From Bacilli bacterium (GTDB taxonomy: Bacteria; Bacillota_I; Bacilli_A; RF39; UBA660), in NCBI GenBank assembly GCA_017548925.1, contig JAFYYX010000001.1, positions 280,829 through 344,828 on the forward strand: a DNA stretch of 64,000 nt, in the 5' to 3' direction. The notes under the pieces were generated by a model. That model saw only the letters and a list, made by a program, of their open reading frames with translations, did not search any database and was not told the DNA's origin. Each line of letters starts with the position of its first letter. Positions within the stretch are counted from its first letter, which is position 1. This document shows, piece by piece, positions 1 to 8,258 of this stretch. Both the position numbers and the translations under genes were made by a program.

Positions 1-2
1 CT

Positions 3-143
3 AGAGCAAAAGTTTCTAAAGTATTAGATAGAGTAAAGAAAGCTATAGGCTTAGACTATGAAAATGATCTTGAATTAATTAACAGTCAAGTCCAAAAATA
101 TGCCGAATTACATGAAGCTCAAGAACAAAAAAAAAAGAGATAG
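3..143 (+). CDS. trpS: C-terminal end of probable tryptophanyl-tRNA synthetase (partial)
   Basis: Only the last 46 codons are in the window; the gene enters from the left and ends in TAG at 141-143. The stretch RAKVSKVLDRVKKAIGL resembles the final helix of bacterial TrpRS (typically ...ANxxxxKVxxxMGL), followed here by a charged tail of about 30 residues ending in QKKKR. The catalytic part is not visible, so the name rests on this short tail alone; another helical C-terminus is possible. A bidirectional terminator follows immediately. Confidence 0.45.
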   Translation, partial: RAKVSKVLDRVKKAIGLDYENDLELINSQVQKYAELHEAQEQKKKR

Positions 144-144
144 A

Positions 145-178
145 CAAAAAAGAAGTTGCTGAATAGCAACTTCTTTTT
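145..178. terminator. Bidirectional Rho-independent terminator
   Basis: A perfect 10-bp stem (AGAAGTTGCT at 151-160 with AGCAACTTCT at 165-174, loop GAAT) is flanked by A-run on the left and T-run on the right. It therefore works for the rightward gene ending at 143 and the leftward gene ending at 177. Confidence 0.9.
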
Positions 179-1289
179 ACATGTTATTTAGAATATCATT
201 AAAATGTTCTTTATAATCAAATGCTGAGTTAATCTCACAACTTTTGGTATTTTCAAATATTTTCATTAATTGTTGCTTTCTTGTAATCCTATCCACGTCG
301 TAATAGTCAAGTAATTCTGTAAATAGCATTACAGTTGGTGCTAAACTTAGATGAAGAAAAGCATTAACATTTTCAAGCATGGAACATTTTTTAATTTGGA
401 ATTTATCATCTTTTGAAATAGATACTTTTAAAGAATTAGTAATATATTTATTATCAAGTGTTTTAAAAACACCTATTTGCTCAAAATCAATAGATTTTTG
501 ACCTTCCTTACCGATGCTAAATAACTCTTCAGAAGATAGATCACTCATATTAATAAAATCTTTAAATATAATTCCTTTTGATTTAAAAAAGTCAAGAAAG
601 TTTAGATAAGTGCCAACACGAATATTAAAATAGTTGCGAATATTAAAAGGAAGTATTTCACCACTGGAAGTTATATATGTTGTTTCTTCAGTTATTATAT
701 CCCATCCATTACTTGCAAATAACAAAGCAAAAGTCGTTTTACCACCTAAACTTGCATTGTTAATAAGAATATTTTTAATTCCTTTGTTAACTAATCCACC
801 ATGAACTGCAAATAATTCTCCATACATTAAATATGGTGTCAAAATTAATATATTTATCATAGTTAATACTTTGATATCATCTTTAATAATCATGAATGCT
901 CTTTTATAAGTTTTATCAAAAATATAAATGAAGTAATCATAACATTTCATTATATAAAAATTTTTAGCCAAATCGCATTTTGCTTTAGATGTAGTACGTG
1001 TTGCAACGTTAAATTCATCTAGTGCTTTGGTGGTTATTAAACTCTCATCTTTTAAAACAATCTCAGCTAGATTAAATATTTCATCATTATAAATAATATA
1101 ATTATTAATTATGTTTAAGTCGCTAGTACAATTAAACAAAGAATTAAAAGCTATAGAAAAATCTGTTAATTCCTTATTAAAAATTGAAGAAGTAGCATAT
1201 ATATTTGTTGTTAGTTTATTGCTTCTTAAAACATATTTAAAGTTATTACTAGATATTACATTTTCAATATTTTTAATTAAATCATTCAT
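177..1289 (-). CDS. HPr kinase-like (PEP-carboxykinase-fold) protein
   Basis: A 370-aa protein. Its middle carries a P-loop, ILINNASLGGKTTFALL (about residues 175-191), of the HPr-kinase/PEPCK-like type with GGKT replacing the usual GxxGxGKS, followed by ITEETTYI, which could supply the acidic metal ligands. Homologs of this class (often called HprK-related kinases) sit beside a nucleotidyltransferase in RiPP clusters; in the paeninodin lasso-peptide cluster the kinase homolog phosphorylates the precursor. Here it is 11 bp downstream of just such a nucleotidyltransferase gene, with its own GGAGG site before ATG at 1289. No precursor, cyclase or exporter is in view, so the substrate is unknown. 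It is too divergent to be the true HPr kinase of carbon control: the N-terminal HprK domain is not recognisable. Confidence 0.65.
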   Translation of the reverse strand: MNDLIKNIENVISSNNFKYVLRSNKLTTNIYATSSIFNKELTDFSIAFNSLFNCTSDLNIINNYIIYNDEIFNLAEIVLKDESLITTKALDEFNVATRTTSKAKCDLAKNFYIMKCYDYFIYIFDKTYKRAFMIIKDDIKVLTMINILILTPYLMYGELFAVHGGLVNKGIKNILINNASLGGKTTFALLFASNGWDIITEETTYITSSGEILPFNIRNYFNIRVGTYLNFLDFFKSKGIIFKDFINMSDLSSEELFSIGKEGQKSIDFEQIGVFKTLDNKYITNSLKVSISKDDKFQIKKCSMLENVNAFLHLSLAPTVMLFTELLDYYDVDRITRKQQLMKIFENTKSCEINSAFDYKEHFNDILNNM

Positions 1290-1300
1290 ATATAAACCTC

Positions 1301-2407
1301 CTACTTACTATCAATATGGTAAAGTTCTAAAACATTATAAGAGAAGAATCTATCTATAATGTTTTTAGAAGTAACATATTTAATACGTGTATTATATTGA
1401 TCAAAAATTGTGTTTATAATATTCTTAGAACTTATCCTATTTTCTATTTTTTTTAATAATTGAGTAATTTCTTTAGTTTCAAAATCATTAAAAAGTGATG
1501 ATATATTTATTAATGTGAAATATACAAAATCATAAGAATTTGTATAAGATATAGTTTTTTCAAGTTCAGTAAAGTTTATGTTCTTGTAGAATTTTTTAAT
1601 TAGATAGTAAATATCTAAAACTTTATATAAGTCAAACACTTTTCTTTTACTAACAATATCCAAAAGTGCCATATCTTTATAAAAATGTGCACAAAGCTCG
1701 ATTAAATTATAATACATGTTTGCAGAGTAAATGGAATCATTATCAATATCTATTTTAATTCTACTATCTAGTATAGTATTAATAATGTTTGTATCATAAT
1801 TTGGATCCCAATCAAGAGAAAAATTTACATCAACATCAATAGTTTTAATTGTTAAATTATTGGATACCTTAACAAATGGACAAGTTTCACCTTTTTTAAT
1901 AATACTCTCCTTTAATTCGTCTTCTGAAAAAGGTTCAATAGTATTAGTTTTATAATTATACTTTCCTTGTATAAATCCAATATTTTTCAAAATTTTAGTT
2001 ACCTTGTTAATTGAATCTTTGTTTACTAAGATATCAATATCATTTGATGCTCTAGATCCAGGTTCATATATTAATTGATTCAAAACAGAACCTTTTAAAA
2101 ATATATGTTTAATATGGTTTTTATCAAGAACACAGGAAATTTTCTTAATTTCATCAAGTTGTAGTTCACTTCTAATTTTTTGGCTTTGATTTACCATATA
2201 TGTAGAAAAAAATACAGGATAATCAAGAAGTCTAACATTTATTTTGCTAAATCTCTCATAAAATAAGCCTGCTATTCTATGGTATGAAACAAATCCTAAG
2301 ACTAAAGGCCAGTTTATACTACCAGATGTTACATATTCTTTAATTTTTAATTCATCAGGTTCATATTTAAATACTTCTAGGATTAATTCTTTTTCAATAT
2401 TATTCAT
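1301..2407 (-). CDS. Nucleotidyltransferase family protein (NTP_transf_5-like)
   Basis: A 368-aa protein of the uncharacterised nucleotidyltransferase family (PF14907 type). The diagnostic segment is HIFLKGSVLNQLIYEPGSR followed by ASNDIDILV, about residues 100-127: the KG...RxxxDIDILV pattern carries the two metal-binding aspartates of the polymerase-beta fold. TAAGGAGG lies just upstream of ATG at 2407. It is the first gene of a two-gene leftward operon with the HPr-kinase-like gene. This pairing is known from lasso-peptide and other peptide-modification loci, and also occurs as a stand-alone pair. The transferred group and acceptor cannot be deduced. Confidence 0.75.
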   Translation of the reverse strand: MNNIEKELILEVFKYEPDELKIKEYVTSGSINWPLVLGFVSYHRIAGLFYERFSKINVRLLDYPVFFSTYMVNQSQKIRSELQLDEIKKISCVLDKNHIKHIFLKGSVLNQLIYEPGSRASNDIDILVNKDSINKVTKILKNIGFIQGKYNYKTNTIEPFSEDELKESIIKKGETCPFVKVSNNLTIKTIDVDVNFSLDWDPNYDTNIINTILDSRIKIDIDNDSIYSANMYYNLIELCAHFYKDMALLDIVSKRKVFDLYKVLDIYYLIKKFYKNINFTELEKTISYTNSYDFVYFTLINISSLFNDFETKEITQLLKKIENRISSKNIINTIFDQYNTRIKYVTSKNIIDRFFSYNVLELYHIDSK

Positions 2408-2541
2408 AATTCCTCCTTAGTAATTTTGATATATTATAACATTTATTATAATTTAATAAAATAATTTAAAAATAATTTATGTAATGGGGGTAGCAAAATA
2501 AAATTAAATATTGTAGAATATTTTTAATAGATTTCGGGGTG

Positions 2542-3427
2542 ATGCGTTATAAATCATGCTGATATATCGAAGATTGGCTTAGGAACCTGGCTTTTAGGCG
2601 GGGATGTTAAGCCTGACCCTAATAATGATGACAAGAAAGATATAGCTGCTATTAAGTATGCTTTATCTAATGGAATTAATCATATTGATACATCTGAAAG
2701 CTATTCTGATGGAAAAAGTGAAGAACTTATTGGAATAGCCATTAAAGATTTTGATAGAAAAAAAATATTTATTGCAACAAAAGTTAGAGAATGGAATTTA
2801 GATTATAACAATATTATAAAATCTTGTCGTAATTCTTTAAAAAGATTAAATACTAACTATATTGATTTATATTATATTCATAAGCAGAATAAAGATGCAA
2901 ATATAGAAGAAATATGTAGAGCTTTAAATTTTTTGCTTGATAGTGGATTTATTAGGAATGTAGGTCTATCTAATGTTAGTATAAATACCATAATAAAATA
3001 CAATAAGTTCTTGCATAAAAAGGTATTTGCTGTTCAGAATCAGTATAATTTAATATGCAGAGAATCAGTCAAAAAAGGTATTATAGAATATTGTAAAAAT
3101 AATAATATAAAATTTATATGTTGGAGACCATTAATGCTTACATATCCTAGGTGTAAGAATCCATGGTACGAAAAAGGAAATTATCCAATAATTGATAAAA
3201 TATCAAGTAAATATGGCATTACGAATGTTCAATTAGCCGCTAAATGGTTAATTGATCAAGAAAATGTATACATTATTTTTAAGAGTAATAATTGTAAACA
3301 TATACAAGAAATATTAGATATGGAAAATTTAAAATTAGATAAAAAGGATTGGGATGAACTAGACAAAAATTTTCCAATCACGTTCGAAGTGGGGTGTTCA
3401 ACTAATGAATTCTTCGAAGTTGTATAA
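2542..3427 (+). pseudogene. Aldo/keto reductase with 5' frameshift
   Basis: From 2552 to the stop at 3427 one open frame encodes almost a full AKR: SKIGLGTWLLGG, then NHIDTSESYSDGKSEELIG (the D and Y of the catalytic tetrad), FIATKV (Lys), YIDLYYIHKQ (His), and the C-terminal NADPH-site region. That frame has no ATG, GTG or TTG before about 2930. A good ribosome site and ATG (2542; ATG CGT TAT AAA, MRYK, the usual AKR opening) lie in another frame that stops within 7 codons. The join fits loss of 8 bp between short AAAT repeats. So the gene looks recently frameshifted; a truncated product could start at 2933. A sequencing error is the alternative. The 3' end overlaps the HAD gene by 23 nt. 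Confidence 0.65.
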
Positions 3428-4082
3428 ATGTATATTGTTTGATTTAGACGGGGTATTGCTAGATACTGAAAAAATATATATGAATTTAATGACAAATTAT
3501 AACCGAAAAATTGGAATTTTTACTAATAATGATTTTTACATAAAAAATCTGTTAGGAAAAACTCAAACAGAAATTAATAAATATTATTGTAAACACTTTA
3601 AAAAATCATTTAATCAAACTACATATTGGGATGAGTTATTAAAATTAAGACATGAATTTATTGAGAATAATCAAATAACAATAAAACCAGGAGTAATGGA
3701 ATTAATTGAGTATCTTAAAACTAATAAATATACAATTGGAATTGTCACATCAAATTCTGCAGATTTAACAAAAACGCTATTAAACAATTCGGGAATTGAT
3801 ATTAACCTGTTTGATGTTATTGTATCAAGAGAATTTGTGCTAAAAACTAAACCATCACCTGAATTATATTTGAAAGCAATTAATATTCTTAATGTTAGAA
3901 AAACTGATGTTTTAGCCGTTGAAGATAGTAAGGTTGGAATTAAATCTGCAATAAAAGCAGGAATAAGCGTAGTTTATATTGAGGATATCGACGTTATTCC
4001 TGTTGGTATTAGAAAAAAATGTATTTCTTCATGTAAAAACATAAAAGATGTCATGAAAATTTTAAATGAAAAGAGGGATTAA
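3405..4082 (+). CDS. HAD-family phosphatase (beta-phosphoglucomutase-like)
   Basis: A 225-aa HAD subfamily IA hydrolase. Motif I is FDLDGVLLDTE (Asp nucleophile and acid/base Asp, about residues 12-22), motif II is TSNS in GIVTSNSADL, motif III the Lys in LKTKPSPELY, motif IV EDSKVGIKSAIKAG. A helical cap of about 60 residues lies between I and II. Substrate could be a sugar phosphate or phosphoglycolate; the sequence does not decide. It overlaps the end of the broken aldo/keto reductase and ends 2 bp before the TrpD-like gene, so the three form one operon. Confidence 0.85.
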   Translation: MNSSKLYKCILFDLDGVLLDTEKIYMNLMTNYNRKIGIFTNNDFYIKNLLGKTQTEINKYYCKHFKKSFNQTTYWDELLKLRHEFIENNQITIKPGVMELIEYLKTNKYTIGIVTSNSADLTKTLLNNSGIDINLFDVIVSREFVLKTKPSPELYLKAINILNVRKTDVLAVEDSKVGIKSAIKAGISVVYIEDIDVIPVGIRKKCISSCKNIKDVMKILNEKRD

Positions 4083-4084
4083 AA

Positions 4085-5221
4085 ATGGAAATTATTAAAC
4101 CACAAGAGGTAAAAGAACCTTTTGAGTCATTATATAAACTTAATATAGGATATTCACTAGATGAGTATGAGGCTGAAGAAGCATTATCAACAATACTTCA
4201 TGAAAAAGAGGAACAAAAAAGAATTAGTTTATTAACAATGCTTTTAAACGGAGTAATGATAAAGGGCCCAACTGTTAATGAAGTTAGTGGTTTATTAAAG
4301 GCAGCATTGGGTATGGATGACATTTTAAAGAAAAAGAAACCTAGACTAGATTTACCAAAAGGTGAAATATTAGTTGGTGTGTCATCAAGCGGAAAGAAAG
4401 GAATTAAAACTATAAACATAACTAGTACATCATGTTTTGTAGCTGCGGCATGTGGTGCAAATATCGCAAAAGCGTGTTCACACTCTACTTCCAGTAAAAC
4501 AGGATCATCAGATTTTCTAGATATTTGCGGGATTGATTTAAATATACCATTAGAAAAAAAGAATAAGATTTTAAATAAATATCATATATCCTTTTTTTCA
4601 ATCGAGGATACAACACCCAAATTTGCTAAGGTATATGGTGGAGTATTTTATGCACCTCATGCGATGAGTTTTGGATTAGCTGGACTAAGTTTTCCAGTAG
4701 AAATAGATTCACTTGCATATGGAGTCGCCCACCCAAATGTTAAGTTATCAGCAGAAGTATATAAAAAATTTAAAATTAGAAATGCATTAGTATATTCATG
4801 TACATATGATGGTATTCATTATTTAGATGAACTTCTTCCAAATGGATTTATAAACTTAACTAGAATAAAGAATTCCCATGTAGAAAAAACTATATCAGCA
4901 AATATAAGTGAAGCGTTATCTTTAGATAATTCATTTAATGTTGGTAGTATTAAAGAAAAGCAAGATAAAATTAATAATGTACTTGCTTCTTTAAAAATAT
5001 TAAAAGGTGAAGGCAATTTAGCTGAAATAGATACAATATGTGTAAATGCATCTATATTTATTCTTCTTGCTAATAAAGCTAAATCGCTAAAAGAAGGATA
5101 CATTATGGCTAAAGATGCACTACAGTCTGGTAAAGTATGGGATTTATTTTTAAATGTTGTTAAAGAATATGATGGGGACATTAAGCAATTAGAAGAAAAA
5201 ATGAATAATTATAGTGGATAA
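4085..5221 (+). CDS. Anthranilate phosphoribosyltransferase-like (TrpD/glycosyltransferase family 3) protein
   Basis: A 378-aa protein. An N-terminal helical segment (about 1-85) precedes a TrpD-like core: NITSTSCFVAAACGANIAK matches the TrpD NISTxxAxVAAAxGxxVAKHG block, and STSSKTGSSDFLDICGIDL matches RSVSSKSGSADVLEALG. The phosphate loop, GTGGDG in true TrpD, reads GVSSSGKKG here, and the HGN element is altered (ACSHS), so PRPP binding or the acceptor may differ. No other tryptophan genes lie near, and it follows a HAD phosphatase by 2 bp, suggesting a salvage or nucleotide role rather than tryptophan synthesis. Inference only. Confidence 0.65.
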   Translation: MEIIKPQEVKEPFESLYKLNIGYSLDEYEAEEALSTILHEKEEQKRISLLTMLLNGVMIKGPTVNEVSGLLKAALGMDDILKKKKPRLDLPKGEILVGVSSSGKKGIKTINITSTSCFVAAACGANIAKACSHSTSSKTGSSDFLDICGIDLNIPLEKKNKILNKYHISFFSIEDTTPKFAKVYGGVFYAPHAMSFGLAGLSFPVEIDSLAYGVAHPNVKLSAEVYKKFKIRNALVYSCTYDGIHYLDELLPNGFINLTRIKNSHVEKTISANISEALSLDNSFNVGSIKEKQDKINNVLASLKILKGEGNLAEIDTICVNASIFILLANKAKSLKEGYIMAKDALQSGKVWDLFLNVVKEYDGDIKQLEEKMNNYSG

Positions 5222-5283
5222 TAGATATTTATACTTGAAATAATTAAATATGTGTAATATTATTTGAATAGTATTGCACAAAT

Positions 5284-5357
5284 AGGGGATTAGTTAAATG
5301 GTATAATAATGGTCTCCAAAACCACTGTTACGAGTTCGATTCTTGTATCCCCTGCCA
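5284..5357 (+). tRNA. tRNA-Trp (CCA)
   Basis: The acceptor stem AGGGGAT/ATCCCCT is perfect, the discriminator is G and CCA is encoded. The anticodon loop CTCCAAA gives anticodon CCA, and the T loop is TTCGATT. A single tRNA-Trp with CCA and the use of TGA as stop throughout argue for the standard bacterial code. Confidence 0.93.
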
Positions 5358-5404
5358 TTAGTATTTACTGCTATAACTTTAATAGTTATTAGTTTTAAAT
5401 ATAT

Positions 5405-5440
5405 AAAAATATGATTGCTAGATGGCAATCATATTTTTTA
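5405..5440 (+). terminator. Terminator after tRNA-Trp
   Basis: ATATGATTGC and GCAATCATAT form a 10-bp stem with a short TAGATG loop and a trailing run of T. Confidence 0.85.
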
Positions 5441-5554
5441 TGTTAAAATTCTATTCTAATATATTTTGAAATCATTGAAATAATATTATATTTTTTTATA
5501 TTTGTAAAACATAATTACTTGAATTTATTACCTTCTTATGCTAAAATCTATGTA

Positions 5555-5762
5555 AATTTAAGCAATGAAGGAAAGAGAGAAACATATAAATCTAATTCTA
5601 AGAGAGTGAAGTTAGGTGAAAGTTCACAATTAGATAGTTTCAAAAATGGCTCTGGAGCTTAATCGTTTATTCGCGTTAAGAATATAAGTGTATGAATTAA
5701 ATTCATAAATTAAGGTGGTACCGCGGAATATATTTTCGTCCTTTAGTTTATGAATTTTTTTA
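5555..5762 (+). promoter_or_regulatory. T-box leader, probably methionine-specific, upstream of metG
   Basis: The T-box core AAGGTGGTACCGCGG is at 5712-5726. Upstream, AGAGAGTGAAGTTAGGTGAAA is the conserved part of stem I, and AAAAATGGCTCTGGAG (ATG at 5646-5648) sits where the specifier codon is expected, matching methionine. The intrinsic terminator (ATTCATAAA...TTTATGAAT plus T-run) ends at about 5762, 20 bp before metG. Uncharged tRNA-Met would favour the antiterminator and switch metG on. Confidence 0.9.
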
Positions 5763-5782
5763 TTTTATAAGGAGGAATAATT

Positions 5783-7321
5783 ATGGAAAACAAAAAGTTT
5801 TATATAACAACACCAATATATTATCCAAGTGCAAACTTTCATATTGGTCACTGTTATACAACAATAGTATGTGATGCTATTGCAAGATTTAAAAGATTAG
5901 CTGGTTATGATGTGTTTTACTTAACTGGTACAGATGAACATGGTCAAAAAATTCAAAAGAAAGCCGAAGAAGCAGGTGTAACACCAAAGGAATATGTTGA
6001 TGAAATAGTTGCTAATGCAAAAGATTTATGGAAATCTCTTGGTATATCATATGATAAGTTTATTAGAACCACTGATGAAGAACATGTTGAATGTGTACAA
6101 AAAATATTTAAACAACTATATGATCAAGGAGATATTTATAAAGGAGAATATAAAGGCTTATACTGCACACCTTGTGAATCCTTTTGGACTGAATCACAAC
6201 TTGTTGATGGTAAATGTCCTGATTGTGGTAGAGAAGTAAACGAAGTATCAGAAGAAGCATATTTCTTAAAACTATCTAACTACGCTGATAGATTAATTAA
6301 GTACTATGATGAACATCCTGACTTTATTGAACCACTTTCAAGAAAAAATGAAATGATTAACAACTTTATTAAACCAGGTCTTGAAGATTTATGCGTTTCT
6401 AGAACAAGTTTTGACTGGGGTATTCCCGTAACGTTTGATGATAAACATGTTGTTTATGTATGGCTTGATGCTTTATCAAACTATATCTCAGCGCTAGGTT
6501 ACAAATCAGATGATGAAACGTTATTTAATAAATACTGGCCTGCAGATGTACATGTAGTTGGTAAAGAAATAGTTAGATTTCACGTTATTATTTGGCCAAT
6601 CATGTTAATGGCTCTTGGAATAGAACTTCCTAAGAAAGTATTTGGTCATGGATGGCTAGTTATTAATGGTGGAAAGATTTCTAAAAGTTTAGGAAATTAT
6701 AAAGACCCAAGAGAATATATTGAATCTTATGGAGTCGATCCAATCAGATATTATGCCTTAAGGGAAGTACCATTTGGTAGTGATGGAGTATTTAGTGAAG
6801 AAGCACTAATTAATAGAACTAATGCTGATTTAGTTAATAACCTAGGAAACTTGGTTAATAGAACTATCAGTATGACAAAAAAATATTTTGAAGGAATGGT
6901 TAATAATCCAAGAGTAAACGAGGAAATTGATAATGATTTGATTGCTTCCACTGAAAGATTATTTGAAGCTGTTCCAGCAAAAGTTGATGAACTAAAAGTA
7001 GGAGAAGCTTTGCAAGAAATATTTGATGTTCTTAAAAAAGCAAATAAATATATTGATGACACAACTCCATGGATTTTAGCAAAAGATGAAACAAAACAAG
7101 ATAGATTAAGAACTGTTTTATATAATTTGCTTGAAACGATTAGAATTTGTTCTGTATATTTACAAGCATTTATTCCAGAAACAGCAGAAAAAATCTTTAG
7201 ACAACTTAATACAGACGATAAAGAATTTGAATCTGCAAAAATATTTGGTTTATTAAAAGATGGAACTGTATTAAATGAACCAGAACATTTATTTGATAGA
7301 ATAGAAATAAAAGAAGATTAA
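5783..7321 (+). CDS. metG: Methionyl-tRNA synthetase
   Basis: A 512-aa class I synthetase that charges tRNA-Met. The HIGH signature is intact (PSANFHIGHCYT, about residue 21), KMSKS appears as KISKS in GGKISKSLGNYKDP (about 298-311), and two Cys pairs in YCTPCESFW and GKCPDCGRE form the zinc knuckle. It lacks the C-terminal tRNA-binding (EMAP-like) domain found in longer MetRS. GGAGG lies before ATG 5783. A methionine T-box precedes it and the nucleoside phosphorylase gene follows at a 23-bp gap, probably cotranscribed. Confidence 0.97.
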   Translation: MENKKFYITTPIYYPSANFHIGHCYTTIVCDAIARFKRLAGYDVFYLTGTDEHGQKIQKKAEEAGVTPKEYVDEIVANAKDLWKSLGISYDKFIRTTDEEHVECVQKIFKQLYDQGDIYKGEYKGLYCTPCESFWTESQLVDGKCPDCGREVNEVSEEAYFLKLSNYADRLIKYYDEHPDFIEPLSRKNEMINNFIKPGLEDLCVSRTSFDWGIPVTFDDKHVVYVWLDALSNYISALGYKSDDETLFNKYWPADVHVVGKEIVRFHVIIWPIMLMALGIELPKKVFGHGWLVINGGKISKSLGNYKDPREYIESYGVDPIRYYALREVPFGSDGVFSEEALINRTNADLVNNLGNLVNRTISMTKKYFEGMVNNPRVNEEIDNDLIASTERLFEAVPAKVDELKVGEALQEIFDVLKKANKYIDDTTPWILAKDETKQDRLRTVLYNLLETIRICSVYLQAFIPETAEKIFRQLNTDDKEFESAKIFGLLKDGTVLNEPEHLFDRIEIKED

Positions 7322-7344
7322 TATTTATACCGGAGGTGATTATA

Positions 7345-8127
7345 ATGATATTAGAAGATTTTGATAAATGCAAAACATCAACATTTGATCCAGAAGAAGT
7401 CATAAATGTTATTCCTAATTTTCCTAAAATTGGAGTATCATGTTTTTCAAGTAAGCTTTTAGAAAAATTAGATGAAGTATTTAAAGGTGAAGTAATTGCA
7501 AGAATATCAAACGCTAATGGCTATTTTCCTATATATAAAATAAATTATAATGGAATAGATATGGCTTTATTTAATTCACCAGTTGGTGCATCAGCATGTG
7601 TTGTTGCACTTGAAGAAGTATTTGCAATGGGTTTAGAAAAATTAGTTATATATGGAACTTGTGGAGTTTTAGATAGCAATATATCAGATTTATCAATTAT
7701 TATTCCATCATCTGCAATTAGAGATGAAGGAACAAGTTATCATTATGCAAAGCCAACCGATGAAATAAGCGTTAATCAAAAATATAAAGAAGAATTTATA
7801 AAGTTGTTAGATGAACATAATTATTCATATACAGTAGGTAAAACTTGGACAACTGATGCTCCATATAGAGAAACTAGAGATAAAGTTTTAAAAAGAAAAA
7901 ACCAGGGTTGTATATGTGTTGAAATGGAATGTTCTGCAATTTTTGCATTAGCAAACTTTAGAGAAAAAGAAATTTTTCAATTCCTATATAGTGCAGATAA
8001 TTTAGATGCTGCTAAATGGGATCAAAGAAGTCTTGGAAATAGTGACAAGCTTGATGAAAAATCTAAAATAGGTTTATTAGCAATTGAATTTGCTAATGAA
8101 ATAGCTAAACAAAAAAATAGAAAATAA
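7345..8127 (+). CDS. Nucleoside phosphorylase (PNP/UDP family)
   Basis: A 260-aa enzyme that splits nucleosides with phosphate to base and pentose-1-phosphate. Family signs: SPVGASACVVALEEVFAMG, then YGTCGVL (phosphate loop region), WTTDAPYRET and VEMECSAIFALANF, where the Glu-Met-Glu motif contacts the ribose. Length is close to uridine phosphorylase-type members; base specificity is not certain. GGAGGTGAT fixes the start at ATG 7345 rather than the upstream GTG 7336. It probably shares the T-box-metG transcript, so it could be induced on methionine starvation. Confidence 0.85.
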   Translation: MILEDFDKCKTSTFDPEEVINVIPNFPKIGVSCFSSKLLEKLDEVFKGEVIARISNANGYFPIYKINYNGIDMALFNSPVGASACVVALEEVFAMGLEKLVIYGTCGVLDSNISDLSIIIPSSAIRDEGTSYHYAKPTDEISVNQKYKEEFIKLLDEHNYSYTVGKTWTTDAPYRETRDKVLKRKNQGCICVEMECSAIFALANFREKEIFQFLYSADNLDAAKWDQRSLGNSDKLDEKSKIGLLAIEFANEIAKQKNRK

Positions 8128-8184
8128 TAATATCATTAAATGATAATTACTTGAAAAAAGCACTTTTCGACAAAAATATAAAAT

Positions 8185-8223
8185 AGCAAAAACATCAGTA
8201 AACTTGATATTTTTGCTTTTTTT
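8185..8223 (+). terminator. Terminator after nucleoside phosphorylase gene
   Basis: AGCAAAAACATCA pairs with TGATATTTTTGCT (one mismatch) and is followed by a T-run. Confidence 0.85.
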
Positions 8224-8258
8224 ATGTATAATAAGCATGATTTTAAGGGGGAATAATC

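Noticed and set aside
1111-1359. Plus-strand ORF inside the HPr-kinase-like gene.
   Set aside because: No ribosome site; hydrophobic shadow of the real minus-strand gene.
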